NCBI RefSeq assembly: GCF_965219715.1
Contig: NZ_OZ244785.1
Location: 1-64,000, forward strand
DNA length: 64,000 bases
Source of the DNA: Bacterioplanoides sp965219715
GTDB lineage: Bacteria; Pseudomonadota; Gammaproteobacteria; Pseudomonadales; Oceanobacteraceae
Reading direction: 5' to 3'
Made by a program: the position numbers and the translations under genes. How positions within the stretch are numbered: position 1 is the stretch's first letter; the number at the start of each line of letters is the position of its first letter. Under the pieces are notes generated by a model. That model did no database searches, had not been told where the DNA came from, and saw only the letters and a list, made by a program, of their open reading frames with translations. Positions 52,256-61,920 of the stretch are shown here, piece after piece.

Positions 52256-52291
52256 AGTTAGGTGAGTCCGTTTTTGTTGTTTTTTGTTCGT

Positions 52292-52304
52292 CAGAACGGT
52301 TCTG
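52292..52304. promoter_or_regulatory. palindrome in the outer-membrane protein promoter
   Basis: CAGAAC-G-GTTCTG. A - strand TATTAT that could be the -10 lies just upstream (52312-52317). Possible operator. Confidence 0.35.
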
Positions 52305-52521
52305 CCCCACATAATACCAGCGCCGCGATGAAGTTAAAGTGGGGTTGTTGAGATGAGTGTAAATGTTGTGCCAAGCGGAGTACACGCTTAAGCCCTGCGA
52401 GCTTTGTCGTCATTAACCGCTGAGGTGTTTGATTCAGTGCATCGCTGCATACTTTGTCACTGTTCTTTAATGAAAATTCTGATATTGTTTCTAAAACTTT
52501 ATTCTTATAACTGAAAGAAAT

Positions 52522-52926
52522 ATGACAGTTCGCGGTGTTGACCTTCCTCCCAAGCCTGATGTGTGGCTGGGTGAAGACAAAATTGTATACGCAGATCTGC
52601 GCGGTATTCGCCATTTGAGCCTGGAATTGGTGCAGTTTGTTTATCGTGAGCGTCGCCGTCTTGCCAGTAAAGAAAAGCTGCCACTGCTATTGTTGGCGAA
52701 AGATTTACTGACGATCGATTTTGAAGTGCAGTTGTTTGCCTCCCGGCCTGATACGCAATTTCTGACAACCGCACTGGCGATTGTTGGGCAATCTTTTATG
52801 CTCAAACACTTCGTTTCAGTTTTTGTCAGTTATCATGCTCCGGATTATCCGGTCGCGTTGTTTAAAAATCAGAGCGACGCTTGTGAGTGGCTGTCCGGAA
52901 GACAGCAGAGTTCGGAAGTTATTTAG
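52522..52926 (+). CDS. STAS/SpoIIAA-like small protein (DUF7793-type)
   Basis: A 134-aa soluble protein. VWLGEDKIVYADLRGIRHLSLELVQ and a later PDYPVALFKNQSDACEWL recall proteins with the SpoIIAA/STAS-like DUF7793 fold, in which the C-terminal strand-helix ends in EWL. Function unknown. The assignment rests on motif resemblance only. Confidence 0.55.
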   Translation: MTVRGVDLPPKPDVWLGEDKIVYADLRGIRHLSLELVQFVYRERRRLASKEKLPLLLLAKDLLTIDFEVQLFASRPDTQFLTTALAIVGQSFMLKHFVSVFVSYHAPDYPVALFKNQSDACEWLSGRQQSSEVI

Positions 52927-52992
52927 TTTGAATGGATTGAAGGTCGGCGGAAAGGAGGAATCTACCGCGACGCAGCAGATTCCTGTTAATGA

Positions 52993-53865
52993 TCAGATTG
53001 CTTTAATCGAACCTTTCATATGCACTTTTTCACCTTTGACATCGCGCAGGTCAAATTCCACTGCACCGTTTTCCTGGGTGTAATCCAGTTCAACCGTTGT
53101 TGGTAAATGAACTGGCAGCTTAAACTCAGTGACGATTGTGCAGGCTTCAACTCCCAGCTTTTTCTGCAATGCAGCAGCCGTGCGAGCCTTGCTCCACATG
53201 CCGTGGGCAATATGGCTTTTGAAACCAAACAGTTTGGCTGACATGGCGTACAGGTGAATCGGGTTGGAGTCACCGGAAACTCGCGCATAGCGGCGACCCA
53301 GGTCACTCGCCAGTGTCCAGCGCTCAGCCATTGCATAGCTTGGTAATGCCGGACGCGCTTTATTTTCCTTAGCCTTTTTCACACCGCCACCGATACGTGC
53401 CAGATTGGTGCTCACCGATTCCCAAACCAGTTCACCAGCCACTGAAATTTCTGCCTTGATGTCGAACTCGAGACCTTTATCAGTGCGCTCGCTGCCAGAA
53501 ATAAAGCAACGAACATCCAGCTTTTCATCAACGTTAATGCTGCGAAATTGGGTAATGGTGTTGCGGATATGAACCAGGCCCATTAATGCCAGTGGGAACG
53601 ACTTGTGCAGCATCAGTTCCATATGTAATGGGAAAGCCAGGATATGAGGATAAGTCAGTGGCAGAACAGAACTGTTTTTATTAAAACCGCAAACATCAGC
53701 ATAAGCCGCTACTTTGCTTTTATCGGCTTTAACACCAGTCTGGATCGCCTCCAGCTCTGGCAGCTGAGGATCTTTTTGTTTGCTGCCTTTGGCCATCAGA
53801 GCGCGGGCATATTGGCTCAGAGTGCCAGGAGTTTCGCTGAATTGCAGACGTGTCGCTTGAGTCAT
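52993..53865 (-). CDS. MaoC-like dehydratase (hotdog)
   Basis: A 290-aa double-hotdog protein. The hydratase-2 motif RYARVSGDSNPIHLY...FGFKSHIAHGMW (about residues 190-223) gives the catalytic Asp and His. These enzymes hydrate or dehydrate enoyl/3-hydroxyacyl-CoA or -ACP. The N-terminal half is a second, motif-less hotdog. Divergent from an AraC gene that may regulate it. Confidence 0.85.
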   Translation of the reverse strand: MTQATRLQFSETPGTLSQYARALMAKGSKQKDPQLPELEAIQTGVKADKSKVAAYADVCGFNKNSSVLPLTYPHILAFPLHMELMLHKSFPLALMGLVHIRNTITQFRSINVDEKLDVRCFISGSERTDKGLEFDIKAEISVAGELVWESVSTNLARIGGGVKKAKENKARPALPSYAMAERWTLASDLGRRYARVSGDSNPIHLYAMSAKLFGFKSHIAHGMWSKARTAAALQKKLGVEACTIVTEFKLPVHLPTTVELDYTQENGAVEFDLRDVKGEKVHMKGSIKAI

Positions 53866-54039
53866 GTTGAAAACCTTGAACGGGGAGAACGCATTACAAA
53901 AGCGCGAGTGTAGAGGGCGCTATGAATCCTCCCATTGGCAAGTTATGGCAGGCTTGCCGTCAGATTGGCCAATAAGGACTTGCAGCAAGCGTTATATCTG
54001 GCAAAATTCACCCACACTCATGAGGAAATTCAAGCACTT

Positions 54040-55062
54040 ATGTCCGGCGGAATGGCAGAACTGCGCGACTCAGGCATTATGATTCAACTGGCGTACCAAG
54101 CTATGGTTAAGATGGGCCTGGACGTCGAAGCTGTGTGCGCGCGCCTGGGAATTACACCGGAATTGCTCGAAGACCGGCATTTACGCACGCCTCATGATGC
54201 ACAGGTTGTATTCTGGAATGTTCTCGAAGAAATCAGTGGTGACAGCAATATTGGCCTTCACCTCGGCGAGAAAATGCCCTTGTTTAAAGGTCAGGTGCTG
54301 CAGTACCTGTTTCTTTCCAGCCCGACCTTTGGTGAAGGGCTAAACCGGGTCTTAAATTACCAGCGACTGTTAAGTGATGCATCACAAGCCAGTGTTGGTA
54401 TGGACAACGGCCAGGCTTACATTTGTGTTGATAGCAGCAGTCAGAAAGTCTCAGCATTGCGGCACTTGTCCGAGTGTATGGCGCTCGGTCTGATTCAGTT
54501 TTTTCAATACGTGACCGATGGCGCGTTTAAGCCTTCGTGTATTCATTTTTCCCATGCCGCTCCTGAAAACAGCAGTGAGCATGAGAGAATTTATCAATGT
54601 CCTGTGCAATTCTCAGAATCTGAAGTTCGTATTTACTTTGACGTTAAAATCCTGGATTTGCCCTCGTCTCATGCGGAGCCTGAGTTGCTGCAGCTGCATG
54701 AAAAGCTGGCCAGCGAACACGTCGCGAAACTAGAGCGTCAGGATGTTGTTTCCAAGGTATATAAAGTTTTTGGTGAAGTGTTAGAAACAGGCCAGGTTAA
54801 TCTGGATGATGTGGCAGCACGACTGGATATCAAGCCAAGAACGTTGCGGACTCGTTTGACGGAAGCCGGAACCAACTTTAATCAGTTGTTGGCCGACTAC
54901 CGCTGTAATCTGGCCAAGCGACTGCTGTCAGGCACCGACGAAAGCATTGATGAGATTGTCTACCTGACCGGGTTTTCCGAGCCCAGCACTTTCTACCGCG
55001 CATTCAAGCGCTGGACAAATCAGACACCTGTCGAGTATCGAAACCAGCGTAAACAAGCCTGA
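54040..55062 (+). CDS. AraC-family regulator
   Basis: A regulator of about 340 aa: Arabinose_bd-type N-terminal domain and AraC DNA-binding domain (VAARLDIKPRTLRTRLTEAGTNF; LTGFSEPSTFYRAFKRWTNQTPVEYR). The frame is open from a TTG at 53935; the ATG at 54040 gives the usual family length, with AGGA 13 nt upstream, while 54052 and 54079 are alternatives. It stands divergent from the MaoC-like gene, a common arrangement for a regulator and its target. Confidence 0.85.
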   Translation: MSGGMAELRDSGIMIQLAYQAMVKMGLDVEAVCARLGITPELLEDRHLRTPHDAQVVFWNVLEEISGDSNIGLHLGEKMPLFKGQVLQYLFLSSPTFGEGLNRVLNYQRLLSDASQASVGMDNGQAYICVDSSSQKVSALRHLSECMALGLIQFFQYVTDGAFKPSCIHFSHAAPENSSEHERIYQCPVQFSESEVRIYFDVKILDLPSSHAEPELLQLHEKLASEHVAKLERQDVVSKVYKVFGEVLETGQVNLDDVAARLDIKPRTLRTRLTEAGTNFNQLLADYRCNLAKRLLSGTDESIDEIVYLTGFSEPSTFYRAFKRWTNQTPVEYRNQRKQA

Positions 55063-55183
55063 TTTTTATCATTCATGAATTAGAGTCATAGCACTGTTCA
55101 TTTTTTGCACTGGATTTCTGATCAATCACGGGCCATCTTTATTGTTCGACTGACTCTCAGTTCATTAAACAATGAGGTGGCGT

Positions 55184-55468
55184 ATGGCTACAGAAAAACA
55201 TTCCCTGATCAAACCTCTCGTCGATCACCTGCTGAATAATGGTGACATTAACAGCTGGCGCGTCGCTCTGGCAGAGCAGGGGGTTATGTCTCTGGAAGAG
55301 ACGATGGGCCTGGATGAAACGGCTTGCCGTGCGGCATTTAAAGCCATGAAAATGATGCAGCTGCTGTCGTCATCGGTTGAAGAGGTCGTGATGGAGCTGG
55401 AACAGCACCGGATTACCTGGAATATCGAATTCTCTGAGGATTTCCAGCAAGGCGCTATTTGCTACTAG
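55184..55468 (+). CDS. 94-aa protein of unknown function
   Basis: A soluble, mostly helical protein with no membrane segment. The ATG at 55184 has GAGGTGG just upstream, and an ATG at 55172 would place that ribosome site inside the gene. Not recognised. It ends in FQQGAICY. Confidence 0.6.
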   Translation: MATEKHSLIKPLVDHLLNNGDINSWRVALAEQGVMSLEETMGLDETACRAAFKAMKMMQLLSSSVEEVVMELEQHRITWNIEFSEDFQQGAICY

Positions 55469-55581
55469 TCAGATTCTCGATGGGCGGGCTCGACGAATTG
55501 TAAAGTTTTCCTTTTTCCCTTCATTGTCAGCCTGTCCGGCCGATAACCTTCAATACAGATCTGTTTGTTTGGTGGCCTCTC

Positions 55582-56634
55582 ATGTCGATTACCGTTAACC
55601 CAAGCCAATTCGGCTTTCTACAACCACAAAGCAGGCCGGATGGTGCAATATCTGGCCAACCCCCTGCAACCAATAAAGCAGCTACGGAACCGGTTGCCCA
55701 GGAATTGTTAAAAACCGATCGGCAATCCCCTCAGCGTACTGCAGATAACATGCTCGATTTTATTGGTCGGGGTGTTGAAAGTTTGCGTGCTTCTGGTGCC
55801 AGTGAGCAGCGTGTCGCCGACAGAATTGCTGCTGCACGCGAAGGCGTTGCGCGTGGTTATGCTGAGGCTGAAGAGATTCTTGAAGCACGGGGGTTAATGA
55901 CAGACGAACTCCGACAGGAAATCGCGGCTGGGCGTGAGTTGGTCGAGGAAGGAATCAATCAACTTGAGCGTGGCGAGCAAAATACGACTGGTGCGGGTCA
56001 GCTGAATGCTGTTGCTTCTTCTTCCGCACTCAAAGTCGCTAATTCGTTGACCTTAGATGTTGTGACGCGTGATGGCGATACCGTTACCGTATCTTTTTCT
56101 CAGGCAGAGCAACGCAGCTCACAGTCTGGCCCTGGTTATTTCCAGGGGAGTTCAAGCAGCAGTTCGGCCTGGCAATTTGAGGTGGAAGGTAATCTCGATG
56201 AAGCTGAACGGGAAGCTCTTGGTAACCTGTTTAACTCCGTTCAGGATCTCAGTGAACGCTTCTTTTCGGGAGATCTGGGCGGTGCATTGGAGCAGGCTAT
56301 GTCGTTGGGATTCGACGGTAACGAACTGGCATCGCTGAGTCTGAACCTTACCCAGCAAACGGTTGCTACCAGCACTAAGGCCTACTCTCAGGTTCAGCCG
56401 CAACTGCCGACGGAACAGCTTGAAACGCTGAAGGCGCCACTTGCCTCTTATATTGACGCCTACACTCGCGCAATTGAACAAGCGGATGCTCTGGCAAAAC
56501 CTGAAAAGACTCTTCAGGATCTGGTGAACAGTCTGTTGCCAGAAGAAGAGCGTTTACCTATTTGGAATCAGTTCCACCAGGGTCTCGAAGCTGCAGGCAA
56601 GTTATCCGGACTGCTTTCAGGTAATGAAAGTTAA
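55582..56634 (+). CDS. DUF5610-domain protein
   Basis: A 350-aa soluble protein. The N-terminal ~45 residues are disordered (Pro/Gln/Thr-rich); about 50-140 match DUF5610 (DFIGRGVESLRASGASEQRVADRI...EEILEARGLMTDELRQEI); a beta-type segment with VVTRDGDTVTVSFSQAEQRS and a helical C-terminus follow. The family occurs in marine and pseudomonad genomes and its function is unknown. Confidence 0.75.
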   Translation: MSITVNPSQFGFLQPQSRPDGAISGQPPATNKAATEPVAQELLKTDRQSPQRTADNMLDFIGRGVESLRASGASEQRVADRIAAAREGVARGYAEAEEILEARGLMTDELRQEIAAGRELVEEGINQLERGEQNTTGAGQLNAVASSSALKVANSLTLDVVTRDGDTVTVSFSQAEQRSSQSGPGYFQGSSSSSSAWQFEVEGNLDEAEREALGNLFNSVQDLSERFFSGDLGGALEQAMSLGFDGNELASLSLNLTQQTVATSTKAYSQVQPQLPTEQLETLKAPLASYIDAYTRAIEQADALAKPEKTLQDLVNSLLPEEERLPIWNQFHQGLEAAGKLSGLLSGNES

Positions 56635-56665
56635 TTTCCTTTCTGTATTCTGTTCAGTGTCTCTG

Positions 56666-56697
56666 GTTATCAACGCTATAATAAAAGTGTTGATAAC
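56666..56697. promoter_or_regulatory. promoter -10 enclosed by a perfect 9-bp dyad
   Basis: GTTATCAAC (56666-56674) and GTTGATAAC (56689-56697) flank TATAAT (56677-56682). The ribosome site GGAGG and the ATG at 56709 follow directly. A bound repressor would cover the -10. Confidence 0.65.
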
Positions 56698-56708
56698 GGA
56701 GGACTTTC

Positions 56709-56960
56709 ATGGCGTATGTGTTGTATGGCACTGAAGCCTGCCATCTGTGTGAATTAGCACAGCAGGTTATTGTTGAGGTAGCTGCTCATATCCCGATTGA
56801 GGTTTATGTTGAGGATATCGCAGAATCTGAACAGCTGGTTGCCAGCCTTGGTACTCGCATCCCCGTTCTCAAGGACGAACAATCCGGCCGTGAACTAGAT
56901 TGGCCTTTTAATCACGATGAATTGTTTGTCTGGTTAAATCACAAGGAAACACTATCTTAA
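56709..56960 (+). CDS. DUF836 glutaredoxin-like protein
   Basis: An 83-aa thioredoxin-fold protein of the DUF836 family: LYGTEACHLCELA with a CxxC (Cys12, Cys15), cis-Pro strand TRIPVL and a WPF segment near the end. It may reduce disulfides or carry a metal. It starts an operon with a lipoprotein gene 11 bp downstream. Confidence 0.85.
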   Translation: MAYVLYGTEACHLCELAQQVIVEVAAHIPIEVYVEDIAESEQLVASLGTRIPVLKDEQSGRELDWPFNHDELFVWLNHKETLS

Positions 56961-56971
56961 GGGGAATTCCC

Positions 56972-57682
56972 ATGCGTTCTGTTATTTCAATGTTGCTGCT
57001 CAGCCTCGGGCTGGTCGGCTGTTCTTCCAACCCGCTTTCTCCAACAGGCGAGGCTGTTTATTACGCGTTGCAGACTGATACCAGTCTGCGCAGCTGGGTT
57101 GATGCTTGTTACGATGTCAGCAGTGAAACCAAGCAGCAGGCTTTGCGCACTCAGAGAAACTGGTGGAAGCGTAACGGAGCATTTGTTGAAAGTGCGGATT
57201 TTGGTTTGGCGTATGACATTATTAAAGTCACTGACGACCGTGCTGAAACCGGCGCAAGAATGGCTATGGCGTTAACCTGGCAAGTGGTCGAAACAGCTGA
57301 GCAGGAAGTTAATGAATTAATGACCGGCGCTTCGGATAAAGAAGATTTATGTTTGCGAATACTCGAACGCTATAACGAAGGTGAAATGGATCTTCGTGGC
57401 AACGAAGAGTTATATCAGGGCTTAGTGAAACTTCAGCGTCGGTCACAGAGTCAGGGCAAAGATCTGGCGATGAAGCGCGCGTCAGTCGAGAAAAGAACCA
57501 AAACGGTTTATGGACGTTCATTCTATGTTGTAGAAAAACTGGCGAAGCGACATGGTTGTCCGGGGGCTCAGGTTCAGCTGCTGAAAAATGACTGGCCACA
57601 TGAGGTGTATGATGGCCGCTGCCCGGATGGCAGTTATATTCTTGCTCGTTGTGAGTGGGGGAACTGCCTGATTACTGAGTGA
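56972..57682 (+). CDS. lipoprotein of unknown function
   Basis: A 236-aa protein with lipobox GLVGCSSN (Cys17). The mature part is mostly helical with Cys residues in DACYDV, HGCPG, GRCPD and ARCEWGNC near the C-terminus. Not recognised. The linked CxxC redoxin gene upstream is at least consistent with disulfides here. Confidence 0.75.
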   Translation: MRSVISMLLLSLGLVGCSSNPLSPTGEAVYYALQTDTSLRSWVDACYDVSSETKQQALRTQRNWWKRNGAFVESADFGLAYDIIKVTDDRAETGARMAMALTWQVVETAEQEVNELMTGASDKEDLCLRILERYNEGEMDLRGNEELYQGLVKLQRRSQSQGKDLAMKRASVEKRTKTVYGRSFYVVEKLAKRHGCPGAQVQLLKNDWPHEVYDGRCPDGSYILARCEWGNCLITE

Positions 57683-57700
57683 TCGGCATTTCGAGTCATC

Positions 57701-57738
57701 AGGCCATAAATACTAGCGTATTTATGGCCTTTTTATTT
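57701..57738 (+). terminator. intrinsic terminator
   Basis: AGGCCATAAATA / TATTTATGGCCT, a perfect 12-bp stem with a 6-nt loop, then TTTTATTT. Confidence 0.88.
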
Positions 57739-57748
57739 CTCCAGGGCG

Positions 57749-58030
57749 CTACTCGGTTGTGGTGATTAACATGCCATCATTCTTTTTTAAGGTGCTTTGC
57801 CCAATACCTTTAACCAACACCAGCTCTTCGATCGAGCTGAATGGGCCTTTTTCCTGACGATATTGCACAATCGCTTTGGCTTTATTGGGGCCAATTCCTT
57901 TCAGTTCAGTCAGTTGCTCCGCGGTTGCGGTATTGATGTTTACCGGTGTTGCCAGCTCGTTGGCCATTGCGAGGAAAGCGGCGCCAGAAAGGCATAAAGT
58001 GAACAGTGCTTTTTGTATCCATTTCATCAT
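57749..58030 (-). CDS. ComEA-like helix-hairpin-helix protein
   Basis: A 93-aa exported protein: signal peptide to about residue 23 (AMA), then a double helix-hairpin-helix domain (NINTATAEQLTELKGIGPNKAKAIV and FSSIEELVLVKGIG). Family members bind DNA in the periplasm during uptake or have related roles. AAGGA precedes the ATG at 58030; the frame extends to 58105 without support. Confidence 0.88.
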   Translation of the reverse strand: MMKWIQKALFTLCLSGAAFLAMANELATPVNINTATAEQLTELKGIGPNKAKAIVQYRQEKGPFSSIEELVLVKGIGQSTLKKNDGMLITTTE

Positions 58031-58081
58031 TATTTTCCTTATTCCATTAGTGGAACTCAGAAAATAACAATCTTCGTGAAT

Positions 58082-58128
58082 AAAAAAATCCGGGAAAAGC
58101 ATCAATTAACTGAAGCCTTTCTCGGATT
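58082..58128 (-). terminator. terminator of topA
   Basis: On the - strand AATCCGAGAAAGGC pairs with GCTTTTCCCGGATT (one wobble, one mismatch), followed by TTTTTTTA. Confidence 0.8.
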
Positions 58129-58153
58129 ATTTTATGAGCCAGTCAGTCCCTGA

Positions 58154-60838
58154 TCAGGACTTTGTGCTTTTCTTTGTCGCTGCTTTTTTTGCGGCAGGTT
58201 TTTTGGCTGCTTTTTTCTTTTCTGTTACAACCCAGGCGTTTTCAACAAAGTGTGCGGCCCAACCGCTGGCTTTGCCTTTTTCATCCTCTGTCATAACGTA
58301 TTGCTCTTTTGTCTTACGGCTGTAACGAATAATGGCCTGGTTGCCATCATTGTCTGCACGCGGCGCATCGAGCAGGTAGTGGTACTTTTCAGGTAACTCT
58401 GCTTGATGTGGAATCAATTCCGCGACCAGTGGTGCACGAGTTTCACGATTTTTCGGGAACTGACTGGCAGCCAGGAACAGTCCTGCTGCGCCATCACGCA
58501 ATACATAAGTATCTTCAACCTTCTGGCAAGCCAGCTCCGGCATCGCAATCGGGTCCATTTTTGGCGGAGCGGCTTCACCGTTTTTCAGCAGTTTCCGGGT
58601 GTTTTTACACTCGTCATTGGTGCAGCCAAAATATTTACCGAAACGGCCGGATTTCAACTGCATTTCACTGCCGCAACGATCGCACTCAAGAGTTGGCCCG
58701 TCGTAGCCTTTAATCTTAAACTGGCCCTGTTCAACCTCGAAGCCCGAGCAATCCGGGTTATTACCACAGATATGGACTTTGCGGCTTTCATCCAGTAAGT
58801 AGCTATCCATGGCTGCGTCGCATATCTTACAGCGGCGTTTGTCCATTAAACGGCGGCTTTCAGCTTCTTCGTCTTCGTCCGCAGTGATGGCTTCATCACC
58901 TGGGATTAAGTTCAGAGTCTGAGTACAGCGCTCTTTGGGTGGCAAGCTATAGCCTGAACAGCCCAGGAATACCCCGGTGGTACCCGTGCGGATTTGCATA
59001 TTACGGGCACATTTCGGGCATTCGATATCGGTGTCGACCGGAGCGTTAAGACGCATGCCGTCTTCGCTTTCAGCCGTGTCCAATTGTCCGTGGAAGTCAC
59101 TGTAGAAATTGTCGAGAACCTGAGTCCAGTTGATATCACCTTCCGCAATATCATCCAGCTTTTCTTCCATACTGGCGGTAAAGCCAAAGTCCATCAGTTC
59201 ATCGAAACTTTCAACCAGGCGACTGGTAACAATATCGCCCATTTTTTCAGCATAAAAACGACGCCCCTGTAGACTCACATAACCACGATCCTGGATCGTT
59301 GAAATAATCGAAGCATAGGTCGAAGGGCGGCCAATCCCCCGTTTTTCCAGCTCTTTAACCAGTGCAGCTTCAGAAAAACGCGGTGCTGGTTTAGTGAAGT
59401 GCTGCTTGGGTAGCAATTCCTGCAGATTCAGCTTTTCACCTTGTTCAACGTCAGGTAACAACAGGTCGTCATCACCTTTGCTGACAGGCGGCAATACTTT
59501 CAGATGGCCGTCAAAGCGAATAACCCGGCCACGGGTTTTTAAGTCGTAATCAGCAGCCGCAACTGTAATGGTGGTGCTGGTGAACTTGGCATCGTTTGTC
59601 TGACAAGCAACAAAACGGCGCCAGATCAGGTCGTAAAGACGCTCAGCATCCGGCTCCATGCTTTTCAGATCAGCAGCACGCAGTTTTACATCAGAAGGAC
59701 GAATCGCTTCGTGTGCCTCCTGCGCGCCTTCTTTGCTGCTGTACAGGCGTGGCTTTTCAGGCAGGTAGGCATCACCCAGTTTATCGCTGATATAGCCTCG
59801 TACGCTGTCTACCGCGTCCTGACTCAGGTTGGTGGAGTCGGTACGCATGTAGGTAATGTAGCCTGCTTCATAGAGGCGCTGTGCCAGCATCATGGTCTTT
59901 TTAACGCTGAAACTCAGACGTGTGCTGGCTGCCTGCTGCAGGGTAGAGGTAATAAAGGGAGCAGCTGGTTTCGAGCTGGTTGGTTTGTCTTCACGGCTTT
60001 TGACCAGGAAGTCACTGGCACGCAAAGTATCGAGTGCCGACATCGTGTCGGCTTCATTGCCAGGGCGGAACTCTTCGCCTTTGTATTTGACGACCTGAGT
60101 GCGCAGTTCAGTACCATCTGCAGTCGTCAGTTGGGCAAATGCTTCCCAGTATTCTTCCGGAATAAAAGCGCGGATTTCGCGCTCCCGCTCAACAATTAAG
60201 CGCACGGCAACGGACTGTACGCGGCCTGCGGACAAGCCCCGGGCAACCTTGCTCCACAGCAGAGGAGACACCATAAAGCCAACAACCCGGTCGAGGAAGC
60301 GACGGGCTTGCTGAGCATTCACGCGATTCATATTCAGTTCGGATGGCTGTTCAAATGCGGCCTGAATCGCTTTCTTGGTAATCTCGTTGAATACCACGCG
60401 ACGGTAGTCTTTGTCTTTCTCGCCAATGATTTCCCGCAGGTGCCAGGCAATGGCTTCCCCTTCGCGGTCCAAATCGGTTGCGAGATAGATATGGTCGGCA
60501 TCTTTGGCCAGGCGTTTTAACTCATCGACAACTTTTTCCTTGCCGGGTAACACCTGATAATTCGCTTTCCAGCCGTCTTCCGGGTTTACCCCCATACGAC
60601 TTATCAGCTGTTCTTTTGCCTTGCGTTTTTTATGCGCCACTTTTTCTTCTGGCGACATTTTACGGGTCAGCGCAGCCTGGCGAGCGCGCTCTTTCGGATC
60701 AGACTTTTTACCTGAGCCAGACGTAGGAAGGTCGCGAACGTGTCCCACACTGGACTTCACAACGTAGTCTTTACCCAGATATTTATTAATGGTTTTGGCC
60801 TTGGCAGGCGACTCCACAATTACCAGCGATTTGCCCAT
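58154..60838 (-). CDS. topA: DNA topoisomerase I
   Basis: An 894-aa type IA topoisomerase that relaxes negative supercoils. TOPRIM start KSLVIVESPAKAKTINKYLG and DLDREGEAIAWHL, active-site Tyr in GYITYMRTDST, and three C-terminal zinc-ribbon units (CPKC...C, CKIC...C, CDRC...C) at about 580-750. A Lys/Ala-rich tail (KKAAKKPAAKKAATKKS) ends the protein. Length is normal for gammaproteobacteria. Confidence 0.95.
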   Translation of the reverse strand: MGKSLVIVESPAKAKTINKYLGKDYVVKSSVGHVRDLPTSGSGKKSDPKERARQAALTRKMSPEEKVAHKKRKAKEQLISRMGVNPEDGWKANYQVLPGKEKVVDELKRLAKDADHIYLATDLDREGEAIAWHLREIIGEKDKDYRRVVFNEITKKAIQAAFEQPSELNMNRVNAQQARRFLDRVVGFMVSPLLWSKVARGLSAGRVQSVAVRLIVEREREIRAFIPEEYWEAFAQLTTADGTELRTQVVKYKGEEFRPGNEADTMSALDTLRASDFLVKSREDKPTSSKPAAPFITSTLQQAASTRLSFSVKKTMMLAQRLYEAGYITYMRTDSTNLSQDAVDSVRGYISDKLGDAYLPEKPRLYSSKEGAQEAHEAIRPSDVKLRAADLKSMEPDAERLYDLIWRRFVACQTNDAKFTSTTITVAAADYDLKTRGRVIRFDGHLKVLPPVSKGDDDLLLPDVEQGEKLNLQELLPKQHFTKPAPRFSEAALVKELEKRGIGRPSTYASIISTIQDRGYVSLQGRRFYAEKMGDIVTSRLVESFDELMDFGFTASMEEKLDDIAEGDINWTQVLDNFYSDFHGQLDTAESEDGMRLNAPVDTDIECPKCARNMQIRTGTTGVFLGCSGYSLPPKERCTQTLNLIPGDEAITADEDEEAESRRLMDKRRCKICDAAMDSYLLDESRKVHICGNNPDCSGFEVEQGQFKIKGYDGPTLECDRCGSEMQLKSGRFGKYFGCTNDECKNTRKLLKNGEAAPPKMDPIAMPELACQKVEDTYVLRDGAAGLFLAASQFPKNRETRAPLVAELIPHQAELPEKYHYLLDAPRADNDGNQAIIRYSRKTKEQYVMTEDEKGKASGWAAHFVENAWVVTEKKKAAKKPAAKKAATKKSTKS

Positions 60839-61026
60839 AATCCTTTGTTTTACCCTTATAGTTGAACCAGCCAGTCGCTAAGAGGCGACACTTTAATGGC
60901 AATACCGGGGGGGTGGTCAAGCCTCATTTAAACAAAACTTGCCCGGCGTATTGGTCAATTGTTGCTAAACTCAGTTGTATTCATCTTTTTCAGGAATAGC
61001 ACAGAATTGGGGGGGAATGACAATTT

Positions 61027-61803
61027 ATGTCTGCGATTGGCCTAGTTGTTGCGATCGCGTTACCGATTGCGCTGGTGTTAATTGGCTTGGTTTTCGCGGG
61101 TCGGAGACAGCAGTCGGAGTTTAAGCAGCGCTCCCAGGCAAGGGCGATAAAAACAGCGGCAGAAGATCTTCTGGAAGCGCTGGAGTTCCTTATGCTGGTC
61201 GATAACTTCAAAGAAATTCAGTTGGTTGTACTGGATCGGGTTGCCTACTTTTATCAGCGCCATCAGGAAGCACTGCCCAAAAAGGACCGGCAGGAAGGTT
61301 ATGGGGGCTTTGATAAAACGCCGTACCAGCAAAAAATTGAAGCCACTAAATCGGTACGTAAGGTTCTGAAGAGCGATCGGGAGATTCGTTATGCCAAACA
61401 ACAGTTTTCGCGAATTCTGAAAACCCTGAATCCGATGGTGAAGCAGCGTATCATCTCTGAAACTGCGATGATGGAATACCGGCGCTATTTGCGCATGACG
61501 TTACTCGATTGTGAGGTAGATACGTATACCGCTCAGGGGGATGTGGCAGCCAAAAGAGGCGATGTGGTCACTGCTGGCAACTATTATAAAGCCGCGAAAA
61601 AGCTGCTGATTGAGTTTGATATTCAGTATCCGGAGAAAAATGACAAAATCCGTGGGCTCGCCAATCGAACGAACTCGCTTTATAACGGTGGGGAAGAACC
61701 TGAGGACAATCTGAGTAAAGCGTTATCTCAGGAAGAAACCAACGCTCAGAATGAGTTTGGTATCCCATCTGACCCCTCCGCAGGAGAGAAACAGAAGTTC
61801 TGA
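61027..61803 (+). CDS. membrane-anchored helical protein, function unknown
   Basis: A 258-aa protein with one N-terminal membrane segment (residues 4-24) followed by an Arg/Gln-rich cytosolic helical region. AAKRGDVVTAGNYYKAAKKLL (about 177-197) looks like a tetratricopeptide-type helix pair. The last ~40 residues are acidic and disordered. Not recognised. Divergent from topA. Confidence 0.7.
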   Translation: MSAIGLVVAIALPIALVLIGLVFAGRRQQSEFKQRSQARAIKTAAEDLLEALEFLMLVDNFKEIQLVVLDRVAYFYQRHQEALPKKDRQEGYGGFDKTPYQQKIEATKSVRKVLKSDREIRYAKQQFSRILKTLNPMVKQRIISETAMMEYRRYLRMTLLDCEVDTYTAQGDVAAKRGDVVTAGNYYKAAKKLLIEFDIQYPEKNDKIRGLANRTNSLYNGGEEPEDNLSKALSQEETNAQNEFGIPSDPSAGEKQKF

Positions 61804-61920
61804 GTGCATGTGAACTGAGTCACAAACACCTACCGATCATCAGAAAAACCTTTAGTCCGGTACGCTTTTTTATTAGTGTGCGAGCCAAAATAATAAGTTT
61901 TTACATTCGAGATACCATTG

